Below are positions 49,064 through 61,933 of a stretch of 64,000 nt of DNA, piece by piece. The notes beneath the pieces were generated by a model. The model searched no databases, was not told where the DNA came from, and was given only the letters and a program-made list of their open reading frames with translations. The first letter of the stretch is position 1, and each line of letters begins with the position of its first letter. The position numbers were made by a program, and so were the translations under genes. The stretch is from Mesodorylaimus sp. YZB2_4 (lineage: Eukaryota > Nematoda > Enoplea > Dorylaimida > Dorylaimidae): positions 2,467,198 through 2,531,197 of the forward strand of contig JASANH010000626.1 in assembly GCA_030248295.1 (NCBI GenBank). Reading direction: 5' to 3'.

Positions 49064-50439
49064 TTTTTGGAATTGTCTTAATGTAGATGAAAAAGAGACA
49101 ATATACAGTATATAAAGCGGAAAGTCATTCGCATATAATATACGATCACTTCCGAGGAAATATACGGACAATACTGCCGTTAATATGAACGATTTCCAAC
49201 GCAATCATCTCCGCCACCGCAGCTTCAGATCCTGGGCGAAATACGACTATAGCCGTGGAAGTATCAGTAAGTAGATCGACGCTTTCGATGAATCCAATGT
49301 CTAGAACACACGAAGGGGCTTACAGTAGGCGGGAAACAATGCTAGTGGTACGCTGCTCTTGCCTCGCTCCCTGATCTTATGCTTGATGACTTTCCGAATG
49401 ACCGATTTTTTCAAGTGTTTTGGCAGACCATTCAAAAATACCGAACGTTTCTACAAATCGTGGGTCGGTCTGAACGTTTCAGTGCGGCGGTTCAGACTTT
49501 ACGCGAACGTGACATTTCATATTTTATAATAAGCAGTCTGATCCTTCACTTCCAATAAATGTAAAAAAACTTACGCGCTGAGCCCTGTTATGCCTCCTCT
49601 TCACTGGTACGGGTCGATCGACACCTGCGCCGCTCCTGGTTTTTACCATTATCTGAAAAAGGACACGCAGGTTTCTATCGTCAATCTCTCAATTGGAAAG
49701 AAAGAAATAAGAGCGTCTTACTGTAAATCCTGCAGGACTTATCAAATGCTGAAACAATTATTCGTTTAACAACAGCAGGCGATATCGCACCAAATTCACA
49801 ACCCGACCACTAATGATCAGGCCAACCACGTCCCCCAAATGACAGCTAAGTCGTTTGCGAAGTGGGGCTGGTTGTGCATGACGCACGCCGACACGAGAAA
49901 ATGCAAAGCTAGCTGAATCTACAGTAATTGGAAATATGAGCATCGACAGAAATGAGGAGTACAGTGCCCTGAGTGAAGCTGTTTTTCGAATCACTCAAAT
50001 GCTGTGAGTTTATTTTTCGATTTGCAACAATGTTATGGGGACTGGAATAAATAATAGGGAAGGCAAACTCGGCAAACAGAAAGCGCCAATAATTCACAGA
50101 TTGAGATGCGAATTAATTATTCTGTCACGACCAGTTTTATGTTCATGTTTCACCACATCACCAAACGCTTATGCGCAGTTTAGTGAAGTGCAGGGATAAA
50201 TGAGGAGAATGTGATTTGCTCATGGCCTTCATCCTCGACTTACGATTAGCAGCCCTCACAATGTGAGCCAGTGCGAGATGAGTCCTCGCCTTCTGCTGCG
50301 TTGCGCAATTATAGCCTTCGTCTGCCCGCGTGTGAAGCACCTAGTCTCGTTGTCGCGAACAAGAAGTAGCCTCAAAAAAATAAGAGTTGCTGATTTGCTG
50401 ACAGCGAATACTACATTCCCGCCACTTTACACTTCCCTC
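49064..50439. other. Intergenic, nothing recognised
   Basis: About 1.4 kb; no exon set could be linked. Confidence 0.4.
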
Positions 50440-51260
50440 GCTGGCCTTATGCACTTTTGACACTTTACACTGTCTCGCGGCCAATACATATAAGCGCGCT
50501 GCTGGCCGTGTCTCGTCATTCCGATTGACTGCTCGTTCACGAATGATGGTCTTGGCTGCGCAAATGTGGGTCTCGTTGCCCACGCCTGTCAGTCCGTTGC
50601 CATCGGCAGTGAGCCAGTTGCCAGCGAATGTGGGTCTTGTTGCCCACGCCGGCTGGTCTCGTTGCAGTCGCCCACGAATGTTGGCCTCGGCCAACGACAG
50701 ATGGGTCTGTGTATCGGAATGGCTGCGATGTGACGACCTCCCCGTGGTGCAGCTGGAAACTGGTCTTCCGATCAGGCCAACGTCACACAAGAAAGAAAAG
50801 TCGAATACAACGAGCGACGGACGAGACCACGGACGGGGGCGAGCTGCTGAGTATGCTTCGTTTACTTAGTAGACTGACTCCTTAACCGACTCCTTAACTT
50901 TCAGGCCCGACTTCCGATGCGAGTGGCATATGTCTGGATGATCGGGCCGGAGAAGATGGTCTCGTTGGATTGATCTCTAACGTGCTCGCCGACAATGACG
51001 GACTCGGTGAGGTGAGTTTGGTCTCTTGCACTCCCTTCTCGCTTCTAGCTAATCGAGCTTGCTTTTCAGGTATCAAACCTCAAGTCCGCACTCGTTGGGG
51101 CGTCACGACGAGAACCCGAGCAGTCAAGCAGCGAATACAGACAAGAGTGAATCTGCGTACATGGCCAAACCAAACGATGAATCAAGCTCCAACTCTGCCG
51201 TCGACCATTGGGCGTGTTGGACGAAGGCACGATCGTCGGAGTGACAGCCAGTGATCTCGA
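50440..51260 (+). other. Duplicated transcription-unit-like segment, copy A
   Basis: About 300 bp (50465-50770) is nearly identical to 53320-53625; flanking parts are more diverged. A TATAAG motif lies near 50492, followed by an ATG at 50544, TTTCAG acceptors near 50904 and 51070, and a donor near 51010. The last frame ends SSSNSAVDHWACWTKARSSE at 51244. Copy B ends SSNSAVDQWASRKKSRSPV, so the terminal reading frame is kept. The first part contains internal repeats of GTGGGTCT(C/T)GTTGCCCACGC. I could not build one fully in-phase model. It may be a young gene or a repeat family. Confidence 0.35.
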
Positions 51261-53279
51261 TCGTGACAACTTGTGAACGGCGTATCATGGCTTACATTGA
51301 TCATGGCCTTGTATGTGTCTGTTGGGTTCCAAGGAGAAGGGTGGGTCATGGGAGCGACGAGATGACGATTCCGTGCCTTAAGAAGCATGTTAGCAAGCGA
51401 AATCATGTCGATGCCATGACATGGGTTACATGCAGTCTCGAGTCATTCATGGTAGTGAGCGTCACAGGGCTTGCAGAATGGGGTGACTAAAGCGTAACAT
51501 ACCGTGATCTAGTGCAGTGTGGGATTGCTTAAGCAGTTGTTGTGCTCGTAAGGTTTTCTCTGATGCTGCGCTATCGACTGTGAGCGTCCGTGAATGGTAT
51601 CGTTGTAAATCCTCGTTTGTTATCCTGGGGTTAACGGCATTAGGCGCGAGCTGCCAGATGGTACCTCGTACTTCCTCAACTGTGCAGTGGAGAGCCCACC
51701 CCTCTGTCTCGATTGCCTCTCTCAGTAAACTAGGAACCCTCTCGGAGCAGGGGTCTGTTTTGCAATGTACGTACATCACCCTGTCAGTGCCATGTGACTT
51801 ACCACTAACCGCCTCCTGACTTCCAAACTAGGGTGAAGTAGGCAGGGCGGGGTCGGGCGAAAAAGGGTGGATCTGGATGGTCTTGTATGTTCCCTGTGTA
51901 TCAGAAGGCTGCTGTAAAATTTATGATGTCTGATCATGACGAGAAGTCAACCTACAAGAGGCCATAAAAGCTATGCAGCAGTCTGAAACGTGTGACACCT
52001 CTTCCTGTCGCCTATGCACAGCTATGCACTTGCGCACGCTGACAAAGTAGGATTTCAACAAACTGCGTGTCTTCTGCCTGGAATTATCGCTGTGATTCAC
52101 GGTTCGCTTTTCAAACGAACCCATGTCTCCTTTCTCAAGTCAGTCAGCCTTGGTTCCAAAGACTGAAGCGATCCTGCTGGCAGATTGGATTGTTGTGTGG
52201 ATCTACATGTCGCAACATTTGCGGGGGGTTGTGGTGGTGACACTCGAGGTGCTACGATGGCCGATGTGCTTGCTGCTTCTGCTTTACTCCCTGGTCATTG
52301 TAGAATGACTTTGGAGCAGTTTCATGATCGTTAGTTTTCGAAGGCCGCATTTTCCAACAGAATGGGCGCTGGGAATCACAGAAAGAGGAATTACAAATAC
52401 CACATCACGACTTTCGATTCGTGCACTATTTTTGGATGATTCGGCCATAGCCATGGATGGACACGCTTGGTTTGGTCGAATTTGATCTGTTCCTGTTTTA
52501 CCAGATCATCAAGAATGACCATCTTGTGCTCCACATTAGGGAGAGCTTGGTGCTGGATATGTCTTGTTCGGTGTCATATTTATCAATCTGACCATCGAAT
52601 CAAATATTTGGTATTAATTTGATGGGTGGCTCACTTTATTATCGATCGAGAAATTATTGTTCGCCAAGTGGGTATAGGATTAGACTTTGTACATGTGAGC
52701 ATAGCTAATTCATTCACTTCGTTAATAAAGTCCATGCTTAGCAGAAAATCTCGCTGGAAAACGATTTAAGAATACAGCCTCTACTGGTGTGCAAAGTCAG
52801 CGAGGGTTCTGGTTTTTCCAAACTGGCCTCTGTCACCAGAAATTGAACTCAGAATGAGCAAGGCCAGCGCTGACACATCGCTCGCTAATTGCTGTAGAAA
52901 CAAGAGGGCTTGGCTTAGGTACTGAGACGAGCCCAACAGTATAAAAGCCCCCCTCCGTCAACTTGGTTTGGGACAGTTGTATAGCCGCCTCCATCCCCCG
53001 TTTCCTGGGCGATCTGCCCTCGGTCCCTCCTTATCAGCCAGTCACACCACCATTTCCACCGGGCCACCAACCGATCGATTGCCGACGGCGCCCCCCCTAG
53101 CGAGAGAATCGCCCTCGAAGGCGTCCTCCCATCCATCGAACATTGCAAAATCAGCCCACGACCGAGAGGCCGATCGCTGGCTACCATCGTATTTTTCTAC
53201 CACGAAATATTGCTTTCTCGCCACTTCTCACTGGTTTCGCAGCCTGCTTCGTATGGTACATTCACTTTAAACTGCCCTC
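51261..53279. other. Spacer between duplicated segments
   Basis: About 2 kb; no reverse transcriptase, integrase or other transposon protein seen. A partial SINE lies at 52790-52885. Confidence 0.4.
52790..52885 (-). mobile_element. SINE head fragment, diverged
   Basis: AAAGTCAGCGAGGG and CTGTCACCAGAAATTGAACTC correspond to the inverted head of the SINE family; most of the body is missing. Confidence 0.45.
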
Positions 53280-54253
53280 GCTGGCCAACTGCACTGTTGA
53301 CACTTTACACTGCCCTGGCAGCCAGTACATAAGCGCGCTGCTGGCCGTGTCTCGTCATTCCGATTGACTGCTCGTTCACGAATGATGGTCTTGGCTGCAC
53401 AAATGTGGGTCTCGTTGCCCACGCCTGTCAGTCCGTTGCCATCGCCAGTGAGCCAGTTGCCAGCGAATGTGGGTCTTGTTGCCCACGCCGGCTGGTCTTG
53501 TTGCAGTCGCCCACGAATGTTGGCCTCGGCCAACGACAGATGGGTCTGTGTATCGGAATGGCTGCGATGTGACGACCTTCTCGTGGTGCAGCTGGAAATT
53601 GGTCTCCCCGATCAGGCCAACGTCACACAAGAACGAAGAACCGACGAAGCGGCAATCGGATCAGAAGGCGAAGAGAATAAGCGACGGACGAGACCAGGTT
53701 GAGCTTCGTTTACTCAGCACACGGACTTCTAGCGTCTTAACTTCCAGGCCCGACTTCTGATGCGAATGGCACATGGCTGGATGACCAGCCCAGACAAGAA
53801 AGATCTCGCCCCGTCTAACATCCCAAGTCGACAAAGGAGAATTCCCGATCAGGCCAACGTCACTAAAGGACGAAGGTCGAGTCGAATGGCGAACAAGACG
53901 AGAGGTACGCTATGGTTCATTCCTGACTTGTAGTGATTACCGTTTCAGATACCATTTTCGAGGCAAAACTCTTTGGTGATGATCTGGCAGCAACTACGTC
54001 TATTTGTAGTCCCTCCCGTTCTGAACATGCATTGGGTTTCAGAAACGACCTCGACGAAGATAAACAGCTGCGCCGATCAGCGTCCCCATCATCGTCGATG
54101 CATCGTCCAGAAACGGAGCAGTCAAGAACCCTGCTACCCGAAGAATGTGTGAATGCGTGCTGTGAATCTGGCCAGGCCGCAAACAACGAAACAAGCTCCA
54201 ACTCTGCCGTTGACCAATGGGCGTCTCGGAAGAAGTCGCGATCGCCAGTGTGA
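53280..54253 (+). other. Duplicated transcription-unit-like segment, copy B
   Basis: Partner of copy A. An ATG at 53382 lies in the near-identical block. TTTCAG acceptors occur near 53742 (as CTTCCAG) and 53948. The last exon reads TIFEAKLFGDDLAATTS and an acidic, Ser-rich stretch, ending at TGA 54253. Compared with copy A the first block has a 1-base insertion near 53603, which changes frame downstream. Product unrecognised. Confidence 0.35.
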
Positions 54254-55269
54254 CATGCTGTGATCTCGATCGCGATGGTGTTTATAGTATCGCTGCCTGT
54301 GCGGCTCATCTTCATGTTGGCCGTGTATGTTCTGTCTGGTTGGTGCGCATGAGGTCGGTTGGAGCGACGGGCAATTCGTGCCTTTGATGCTCGAAGCTTC
54401 ATAGCCTCATAGTAAAGTCTAGCGACACATGGAAAGTAATGCGAGCTGAATATCAAACGGAGAAGTGCTGTTTTGCTTGGCATCGACAAATCTGTGCTAT
54501 ACTCGCTTAAAGATGCGATACTGGCGCGTGCAGATGCGGCATTCGTGTGGCACGCTGAGACCAAGTATGGATTGGACAAGAACGCAAACCACAAACCCCA
54601 AAGATGTCTAACTTTTTGTAATGGTTTGTAAGAGAGGCGGCTTTGACGCTGTGACGCTGTCTTTTTGGAAGATTGTCATTCATTGTATGTGTAGCATGGC
54701 AGTTGTTAATGCACATCGCACGCACGCGCTTTCATTAGCTAGAGCACAACACAGAAATTCAAACATTATGCACGCGCACAAAAAAAGAAGAGGAAAAGGA
54801 AACACTGATTTGTTCATCGCGTGAAGACAGAGGGAAGCGTATGCTGTATTACAGGGAGCATTTCTAAACGTCATGAAAAATTCCAGTCGACCAAACGATT
54901 GAGCCGCGTGCCTTTGATACAACAAGGGGATCCAAGGATGCGGCAGAGACCTTCTTCACATGAAGCTTGCGGCATTCGGTCAATTCGGACAACAAGTCTG
55001 GCACTCTCTTTAAAGACGTCGTCCGCGTTGAAGGGGCCTCTCTCTTGCTCTATGATACGAGGGGAAGACGACCTGGGTACTCTTTCATTTCAGCGCTAGT
55101 CCGCTTCTCCCTAAGTCTGCATCCAGTTGCTTTATGCTAGCTGGTATGCACCACCTGGATTACCAAATCGGTCCTCTAACGCAAATTACTCCAGCGAGCA
55201 TCCTTGATGCAGCTGGTAACCGCAAGGCTGCTAATGCCTAGTAGTCATAAATGATGCCAAGTGCGTGGC
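54254..55269. other. Intergenic, nothing recognised
   Basis: About 1 kb without a supported gene. Confidence 0.4.
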
Positions 55270-55277
55270 ATCGAGAG

Positions 55278-55601
55278 TAGCGTTCGTTCGGGATCACTTT
55301 TTTCGGGATCGGGATCGGAACCGGGATCGGGATTTGTAGAGTATTCATCATGGCATTCAAAGTCAGGCTAGCAAAAAGACCTAGAATTAGTCACCAATTA
55401 GCAAACAAAACCCTCACTTCCTCTTTACCAGTTCAATCATCCACCAAAGTTTTTCCAGCTTACCCTTCGGGACACTCCCTCCCGATCCCTTCCTCTCCCC
55501 TTCCCCCTCTTCACACATCTCCACAACATTCACTCCCGACCATTTTTATCGGGTTCGGGAGGGGCGATCCCGACCGGGATCGGGATCCCGAACGAACGCT
55601 A
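55278..55601. mobile_element. hAT-like MITE with perfect ends and 8-bp duplication
   Basis: 324 bp. Perfect 18-bp inverted ends TAGCGTTCGTTCGGGATC. Perfect 8-bp target duplication ATCGAGAG (55270-55277 and 55602-55609). Just inside the ends are (CGGGAT)n units in opposite orientations. The interior is pyrimidine-rich. The intact ends and duplication suggest a young insertion. Confidence 0.88.
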
Positions 55602-55699
55602 ATCGAGAGACCGTTGCCCAAACGGGGCCGGGCAATAGAAGGGAGTTTCTGTTTACTTTTTTAATGTCTTTTAGGTTCCACCCCCGGACTTCACAACCC

Positions 55700-56100
55700 G
55701 TTTTGCCTATTGACGGCCAGCAGTCATGCGATAAGCGAGGCCGTGAGGTGATCAGCTCTCACCGCACTCTTTGTGTCTCCAATTGGAGGACGAACGGGAG
55801 GATGAATCTTGTCCAGGCGTGGAGGGCATGCTGGACAGGATACCGACTAGCTCGGACGATGGGAGGAGGGATGGTTGCTTTGAACCAGTGCGACAGCCGA
55901 GGCTGTCTACTCGTTTGGCTTCAGTCTCTCCGCTCCGCCTCACGGTCACCTGTACCGTGAGGCCTGGCGCGCAGTCAGCGGGTGTTTATGGCGCAAACCG
56001 ACCTCCATCACTGGGGATCGAACTTGGGGCAAGCCCAAGTCAGTCGCTATCAAGCAATGTGGGTAGACGAATTGAACCGTTCTGCGCTGACGCGGCCGCA
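55700..56100 (-). mobile_element. tRNA-derived SINE, full-length copy
   Basis: Minus-strand copy with GGCCAGCAGTCATGCG, GCGACAGCCGAGGCTGTC, ACTCGTTTGGCTTCAGTC, GTCAGCGGGTGTTTATGG and the head ending TGACGCGGCCGC. Confidence 0.75.
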
Positions 56101-56638
56101 AGAGAGAAGGCGAGGCAGATTAGGCAAGCTAGTGAGCGAACGAGAAATCACAGAATGGAACAATGCTTAATGATTTCTTCAGTCATTTCTTATCATCGGA
56201 AAGAGTGAGTAGCTACTGATATCAGGAATAAGAGCATAAGTTTTCAATTTTATTCTGACAGTCAGTCAATCCACACTCCGCAGTGGCTGGCGGTGGAAAA
56301 CAGTTTTCTCCCCTCCCATCTGGGAGAGTGCACGGCTAATAAAAATATTGACACTGAGCGTCGACTTCTGCTCTTATTGTACACCAAAAAATAGGAATGA
56401 ATATATTATTAAAATCGAATGATTCCAAAACTGATTTTTTTGTTCCTTTTCCTCGCCTGAAGTGTCAGCAAGAAGCAAACTTTGCTATGTCGCTGATCAC
56501 TGGCCCAGCAAGTTTTCGTGTTAGCCGTGCGGTGCGGCTGTCTTTCGCGGCGGGGGTTTTCGTTCGTTACCGATTCGATCAGAACCGCAAAAGCCATTGG
56601 TTGGATATCGCAAATTCTTGGTTGCCTTTATCTCAGTC
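56101..56638. other. Upstream region of the M16 protease gene
   Basis: About 540 bp; no TATA box or named element identified. Confidence 0.4.
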
Positions 56639-59600
56639 ATGTCGCCAGCAGCTGCAACACGCACCGCTTTTCGTCTTATCTCCAAACATCGATGCAATGG
56701 ACTCGTCGACGTGTTCAAATTCCGCAGCGAGAAGACTGGATTGCGACTAACAGTAGCCGATGTAAAAGGCCCCAACGTCAGCGGATTCTTCTGTTTAGGT
56801 AAGCTGTTATTGGTTGCTCATATATATTTTAAATGAACACGAAACTTTGCAATTTCAGCAACTGAAGCGGATTCGGACGATGGCTTACCTCACACTTTGG
56901 AACACTTGATTTTTATGGGGAGCGAAAAGTATCCATACAAGGTAGATTATCAGAATTGATTGAAACTTTTGAAACATTTTGGTTTATGTGGGCTGTATGT
57001 TTTTAGGGCATTCTTGATTTGGTTGCAAATCGATGTTTGGCTTCGGGCACGAATGCATGGACCGCAACCGATCACACGTGCTACACGTTGACCACAGCTG
57101 GTTCTGAAGGATTCTTGATCATGTTACCGATATACCTCGATCATATATTTCATCCAATGTTGACCGTAAGTTCTAGCTCATTTTTGGTAGTCGAATAAGG
57201 TAATTTGTTTTTGCAGTCAATGTACAGCAGGCATAAAACTTGATGTCGCAATCGATTCCTTTTTTTGAGGAACTTATTTCCGAATTGGTTATAGGATGCA
57301 CAGTTCACGACGGAAGTCCATCATATTAATGGTCAAGGCGAGGATGGAGGTGTTGTTTATTGCGAGATGCAAGAACATGAATCTCAAATGAGTGCATTAG
57401 TCGAGTGGAAATTCAAAGAGCGCATGTTCCCGGAAGGATGTGGATATCGTGTGGAAACTGGAGGAAGGCTAAAAAATTTGCGGACAAGTACAAGCAACGA
57501 GAAAGTAATTATATTATCCTTAACTTTTTCCAAGTTAGTACATGATTGGTTTTTGTTTTTAGGTCCGCAAATTTCATGAATCTTACTACCATCCGCAGAA
57601 CTGCGAAATAATTATCACTGGACAAATTGATCATGAAAAAATCTTCGAGGCGTTAGAGGATGTGGAAAAATCTTTAGTCGAGAAGAAAACTTTGAAGAAG
57701 TCGTTCGCTCGGCCATGGACCACGCCTGTGTCACCGCTGATAGTGAAGGAAACGAGTGGAATTGCTGTGGACGAAATGTTCATCGACTGTCCATCCGACG
57801 ATGCAAAATCGGGCATCGTGCTGATCGGATGGCGAGGACCGTTGGTGAAGGTAGAGCATACATTTTATTGATTATCAGCTAGGTTACTGAAGACGCATCG
57901 AAAATTACTGTTTTTATTTCTAAAAACCACGAAACAGATTTAAAGTCAATTTAAGGATTATTACACATTTATGGCGATCGATGCACTGCTCGATTATTTA
58001 GCCGATACCGCCGTTTCGCCATTGGAGCGGGATTTCGTCCAAATACCTGATCCATATTGTTCGCAAGTAAGTTGTGGATATTTTTTCCAGGAGCTTAAGA
58101 AATGTTTATTATATTTCAGATTTGTGCAAGTTTGGATGAATTCTCGGAATCAATTATCAAACTCGAATTTACTGGTGTAAAAACCGAAAAACTGAAGTTG
58201 ATTCGTCCTCGACTGGTTCAAACGCTGAAGCGAATATCAACTGGAGAAGAGCCATTTGACATGGTGCGGATGGGCGATATGTTACGACGAGCCGTCTTGA
58301 AAACTGAAAATGAAGTTAGTTAGTTGTATGGGTTTTTCAAAATTTTTCTAATTTAGTTTAGCCTATCGTTGTTTTCAGATGGAAACCAGTCCCCACCACA
58401 CAATTTCAGGACTTGTCATCGCGGACTTTTTGTACGGTGGTTCAGAAAAGGAGGTAAGTTTTTGAAACTTTTTTGATCTGGCTGCCCGCTGGTTATACGT
58501 TCCGGATTTTCTGATAGATCATATCATATGGCTGATAACAAAAATTCTGTGCAGGCATATCGAGGTTTTGAATTTTAAAGGAAGGCAAATTATGCATTTG
58601 GCGTTGGGTCAGCCGATGCTTGTTGTCGCATTAGATGCGCCGATTGTTTTCTAGACTGCAATGCGGCTGGATCATGTCAACATTTACAAGCGACTGAACA
58701 GCGAGAGCAAAGATTTTTGGATCGGTTTACTCCGCGAATACTTGGATGAGCGTCGTCCACACGTGTGTGTAAGTGCCGTGCTCTTATGTCGCACCTGGCT
58801 TGGCTAGAATTTTATCGATTTTAGATCGTCGGCGAACCGAAACTGGATATCGTAAAGAAATTATCAGAGGCCGAGAAACTACGAGTCGAGAAGCAAAAGG
58901 CTGATTTGGGCGAACAAGGATTGGAAGAGTGCGAAGATAAGTTAAACACGGCCATGGACGAGAATGAGGTGAGACTGGGTTGAACCCATAGGACTTGCAC
59001 AATTTAGAGCATAGATCTGTGTGACTAGCTCTTTTTCTAGTCCAGGGAAATGTCAGTTGCGAGCTTTTCTCTGCATCACCCAGTGCTACTCTGATACCTG
59101 AAACTGCCCGATGGTGTAAGCTGTCCTTCTTTCACCCAAGCCGGTCCTCTAGAATGGGTGGGGCCTCCGTTGTCATAGCTGACTGCTGAAACGAGGTGCG
59201 ATTGAGCTTTCAGGCAGGTTGGGTTAGGCATAGATGACATGTTCTTCCATTTCAGAAGAATACGCCTCCAGAAGAACTTCTTGAGCGGTGCATTGTTGGT
59301 TCGTTGGAAGGAATTCGATTTTTTGACGTGCGTTCGAGCACGAACAGATCTCTGGAAGAAGACGGCAACGGGCTGTTTACACTCTCGGACATTCCTTGTG
59401 CCTCGATTCTCACGGATTGTTGTGGCACAGCGTTCGTCGATGTAAGCAGAGATGGACGAGTCATGTTTCGAGGTAGAACGTATCGCCTTTTGTTGCAGCT
59501 GTCGATGCGATTAGATACGTCCGGCGTGGAAAAACACTTGCGTCCTCTCCTGTTTTTGTGGAGTGGTTTATTATTTGAAAGTTCAGTTGTGAGAAACGGA

Positions 59601-61933
59601 GGTAAGATGCTTGTTTTGTTTATCCTAATTAGGCATCAGGTCAGGTGGTTATCGCGGGCGGCAGCGCATAGTGTTATCGCCGCTATATGCTATACGCTCA
59701 TCGACTTCCAGGCCGCCTCGGTGTTAAAGCGGTGAAAGGCGTCTGCCACAGTTTGCTTGGTAGAGCTGGGAGCCGGTCGACCCTGAGTTCAACTCTGGCG
59801 GTCTGAGAACTTTCTGAAATTCTCTCTGCTCCTTGCACGTCTGGCGATGGTTACTCCCCCTTCATGCCTCCGGGGTCGATAAGCGAATGGCCGCACGGGC
59901 CGATGGCTCTCAAATTCAGCTCCCCTCATGGGGCGGGATCTGGGTATGGTAAGCCCACCTAAAGGGGGTAACCGGGGGTCGGCGGGCGGCGGGCCCAAGT
60001 GGGTAACCGCCGACATCGCGGGGTAGAGACTGACTCGCGCTACTGTCTGGCATGCATTCCATATTGAGTAGTCGATGGCAAGAAAGGGTCAACTAACAAG
60101 CCTCCCAGCCCGCGGGAAAAGAGCTACAAGTCGACCATGGGTAAAAAAGTCATCGACGCCCAGGAGTTTCAGGGCGCATATAGTTCAAGAAGCAGTTCAT
60201 GGAAACATGCGGGGGTCCTGTTTAGAGGGTTAAATGAGATGCATCACTTACAACAGTAACAGGTTGAGTTTTGTCATCTATTATCCGGTTTTTCAGTGTT
60301 ATTACCTTACGAGACGGTGGTAAAAGAACTGAATCGCGATCTCGTCTCTTACGATGCTCATGCAGGAATTTCGGACTCGTTCATGCGTTGGATTTCGTTA
60401 CGTTTCAAGGTATGTACCAATTTTTGTGGATAGTTGTACTTTCGGATAACTGGTCATTAGTTTGAGAGTGCCCTGTGATTTTTGATTTTAGGTCGATGTT
60501 GATCGAGTGAAAAATGTTGTCGATTGGTTCCGAGAAATTGTGTACGGTACGAAATTCGATTCGGATCGAATTCAAGTGATTGGACAGCGATTGATCAATA
60601 CGGCCGATGAGCATAAGCGAGAAGGTTATACCGTGGCTCAGTTTTTGAACGACTTGATGTGCTACGAATCAGGGTCGCCGCCCTTATTGCAAAACTTGCT
60701 TTTACAAGAAAAGTATTTGAAATTGGTTTTGGATCGATTGAAAAAAGAGCCGGAGAAGGTAATAATTTTGATGAAATATGGGGTCATTTCAGGAGGTTAA
60801 AATAGGTTTTTTCAGGTCATTTCGGATTTGAATCTCGCCCGAGACAAGATCACTTCGCCGGATCGATTAGTTTTGAATGTTCTTTGCGAAACTGAAAAAT
60901 TTAAAGAAAGAAATATCAAATTAGAAGACATATTTGTTGGTAATCTTTTGCCTAAGTCGCTTTTAACGGAGGGGAAGAGGTGAGAAGTCTGAGTTTCAAA
61001 TTTGGATCTTACTGGAAAGACCTGGTTTGATCTTTTCAGGAAACAAGCTAAATTTGGTGGAAACGAACCGACTTACGTGGCGAATGCGTTTGGTCAAGGT
61101 ATGATCGCGAGTGTGGCGTCGTGCGAATCGTGTTATGTTATCCAAACTGCACCGTGTTCAATCGGATACGAAGATGCGGATTTGCCAGCATTTAAAGTTT
61201 TGTTGCAATATTTGGATCAATGCGAGGTATGTGCCTGCTCTGACTGGCCTGGTGGATGTGTTCTTTGGACCTGTGACAGGCCTTTACCCATCCTAAAATT
61301 GCGTATACTTTTTTAGGGCCCCTTATGGAAAGAGATACGAGGGCGAGGACTGGCGTACGGTGCGTACACGACATTGAAAATTGATCAAGGTCTGCTGCAA
61401 TTCTTGTTGTATCGAACATCCGATCCGCTCGTGGCTTATGAAGAGGGCAAACGGGTTGTGGAAGAATATTTGAAAAGTGCCGATGAGTTCGATGACGATG
61501 AATTTGATGCGGCGAAACGGAGCTTGATTTTTCAAATTGTGGAAAAAGAGGCAACGATCAAGAAGGCCAGTGCGCAGGCTATCGTAAATTACCATCGCGG
61601 TGTGCCGTTGAGTTATAACAGGTAGGCGGGGAAGAAGTTTTGGGATAAGTATGTTGTATGGAATGGAAATTTCTGGGCGGAGATAATAGGTGAGAAGGGA
61701 TGGAAATCGGAATCTTTTTCAGGAAGTTGTTGGATCGAATTTGGAATGTGCAAGTGGAGGATTTACCGCGAGTTGGTCAGAAGTATTTGTCAAAGTTGTT
61801 CGATTTTCGCTCGGTGAACACATCGATTACGTGTCATCCGTCGAAATTAAATGAAGTGGTGGAAGGTTTTAAAAATTTAGGACGTGAATTCAAAGTGGTC
61901 ACTTTGGAAGATGAAAATTTGTATAAGTTCTGA
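56639..61933 (+). CDS. M16-family (pitrilysin-type) zinc metalloprotease
   Basis: Eighteen exons, from 56639-56798 to 61723-61933, join in phase throughout to about 1024 residues. Exon 2 holds the inverted zinc motif HTLEH (H-x-x-E-H), followed by FMGSEKYPYKG and SGTNAWTATDHTCYTL, as in M16 enzymes. The later glutamate ligand probably lies in the acidic EMQEHES region of exon 4. Near the C-terminus GRGLAYGAY matches the conserved Arg/Tyr region that shapes the substrate pocket in the M16C group. The whole protein resembles the uncharacterised C. elegans C05D11.1-type family, related to yeast YOL098C, and not insulysin itself. Introns are 52-70 bp except a few; intron 12 is about 700 bp and holds a SINE-like insertion. 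No clear N-terminal targeting peptide. Substrate unknown. Confidence 0.9.
59715..60110 (+). mobile_element. SINE-like insertion in intron 12 of the M16 gene
   Basis: A tRNA-like head (GGTAGAGCTGGG ... GAGTTCAACTCTGG) is followed by CTCCTTGCACGTCTGGCGATG, resembling the GACCTTGCACGCCAGGCCGTG segment of the other SINEs. The body differs, with a GC-rich AACCGGGGGTCGGCGGGCGG stretch, so it may be a separate subfamily. Confidence 0.5.

Noticed and set aside
50440-53700. LTR retrotransposon with the two near-identical blocks as LTRs
   Set aside because: No gag, protease, reverse transcriptase or integrase frame between them, no clear TG...CA borders, and similarity extends beyond the block.
53917-54594. 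225-codon minus-strand frame
   Set aside because: No family motif, and it runs opposite to the more plausible plus-strand exon ending at 54253.
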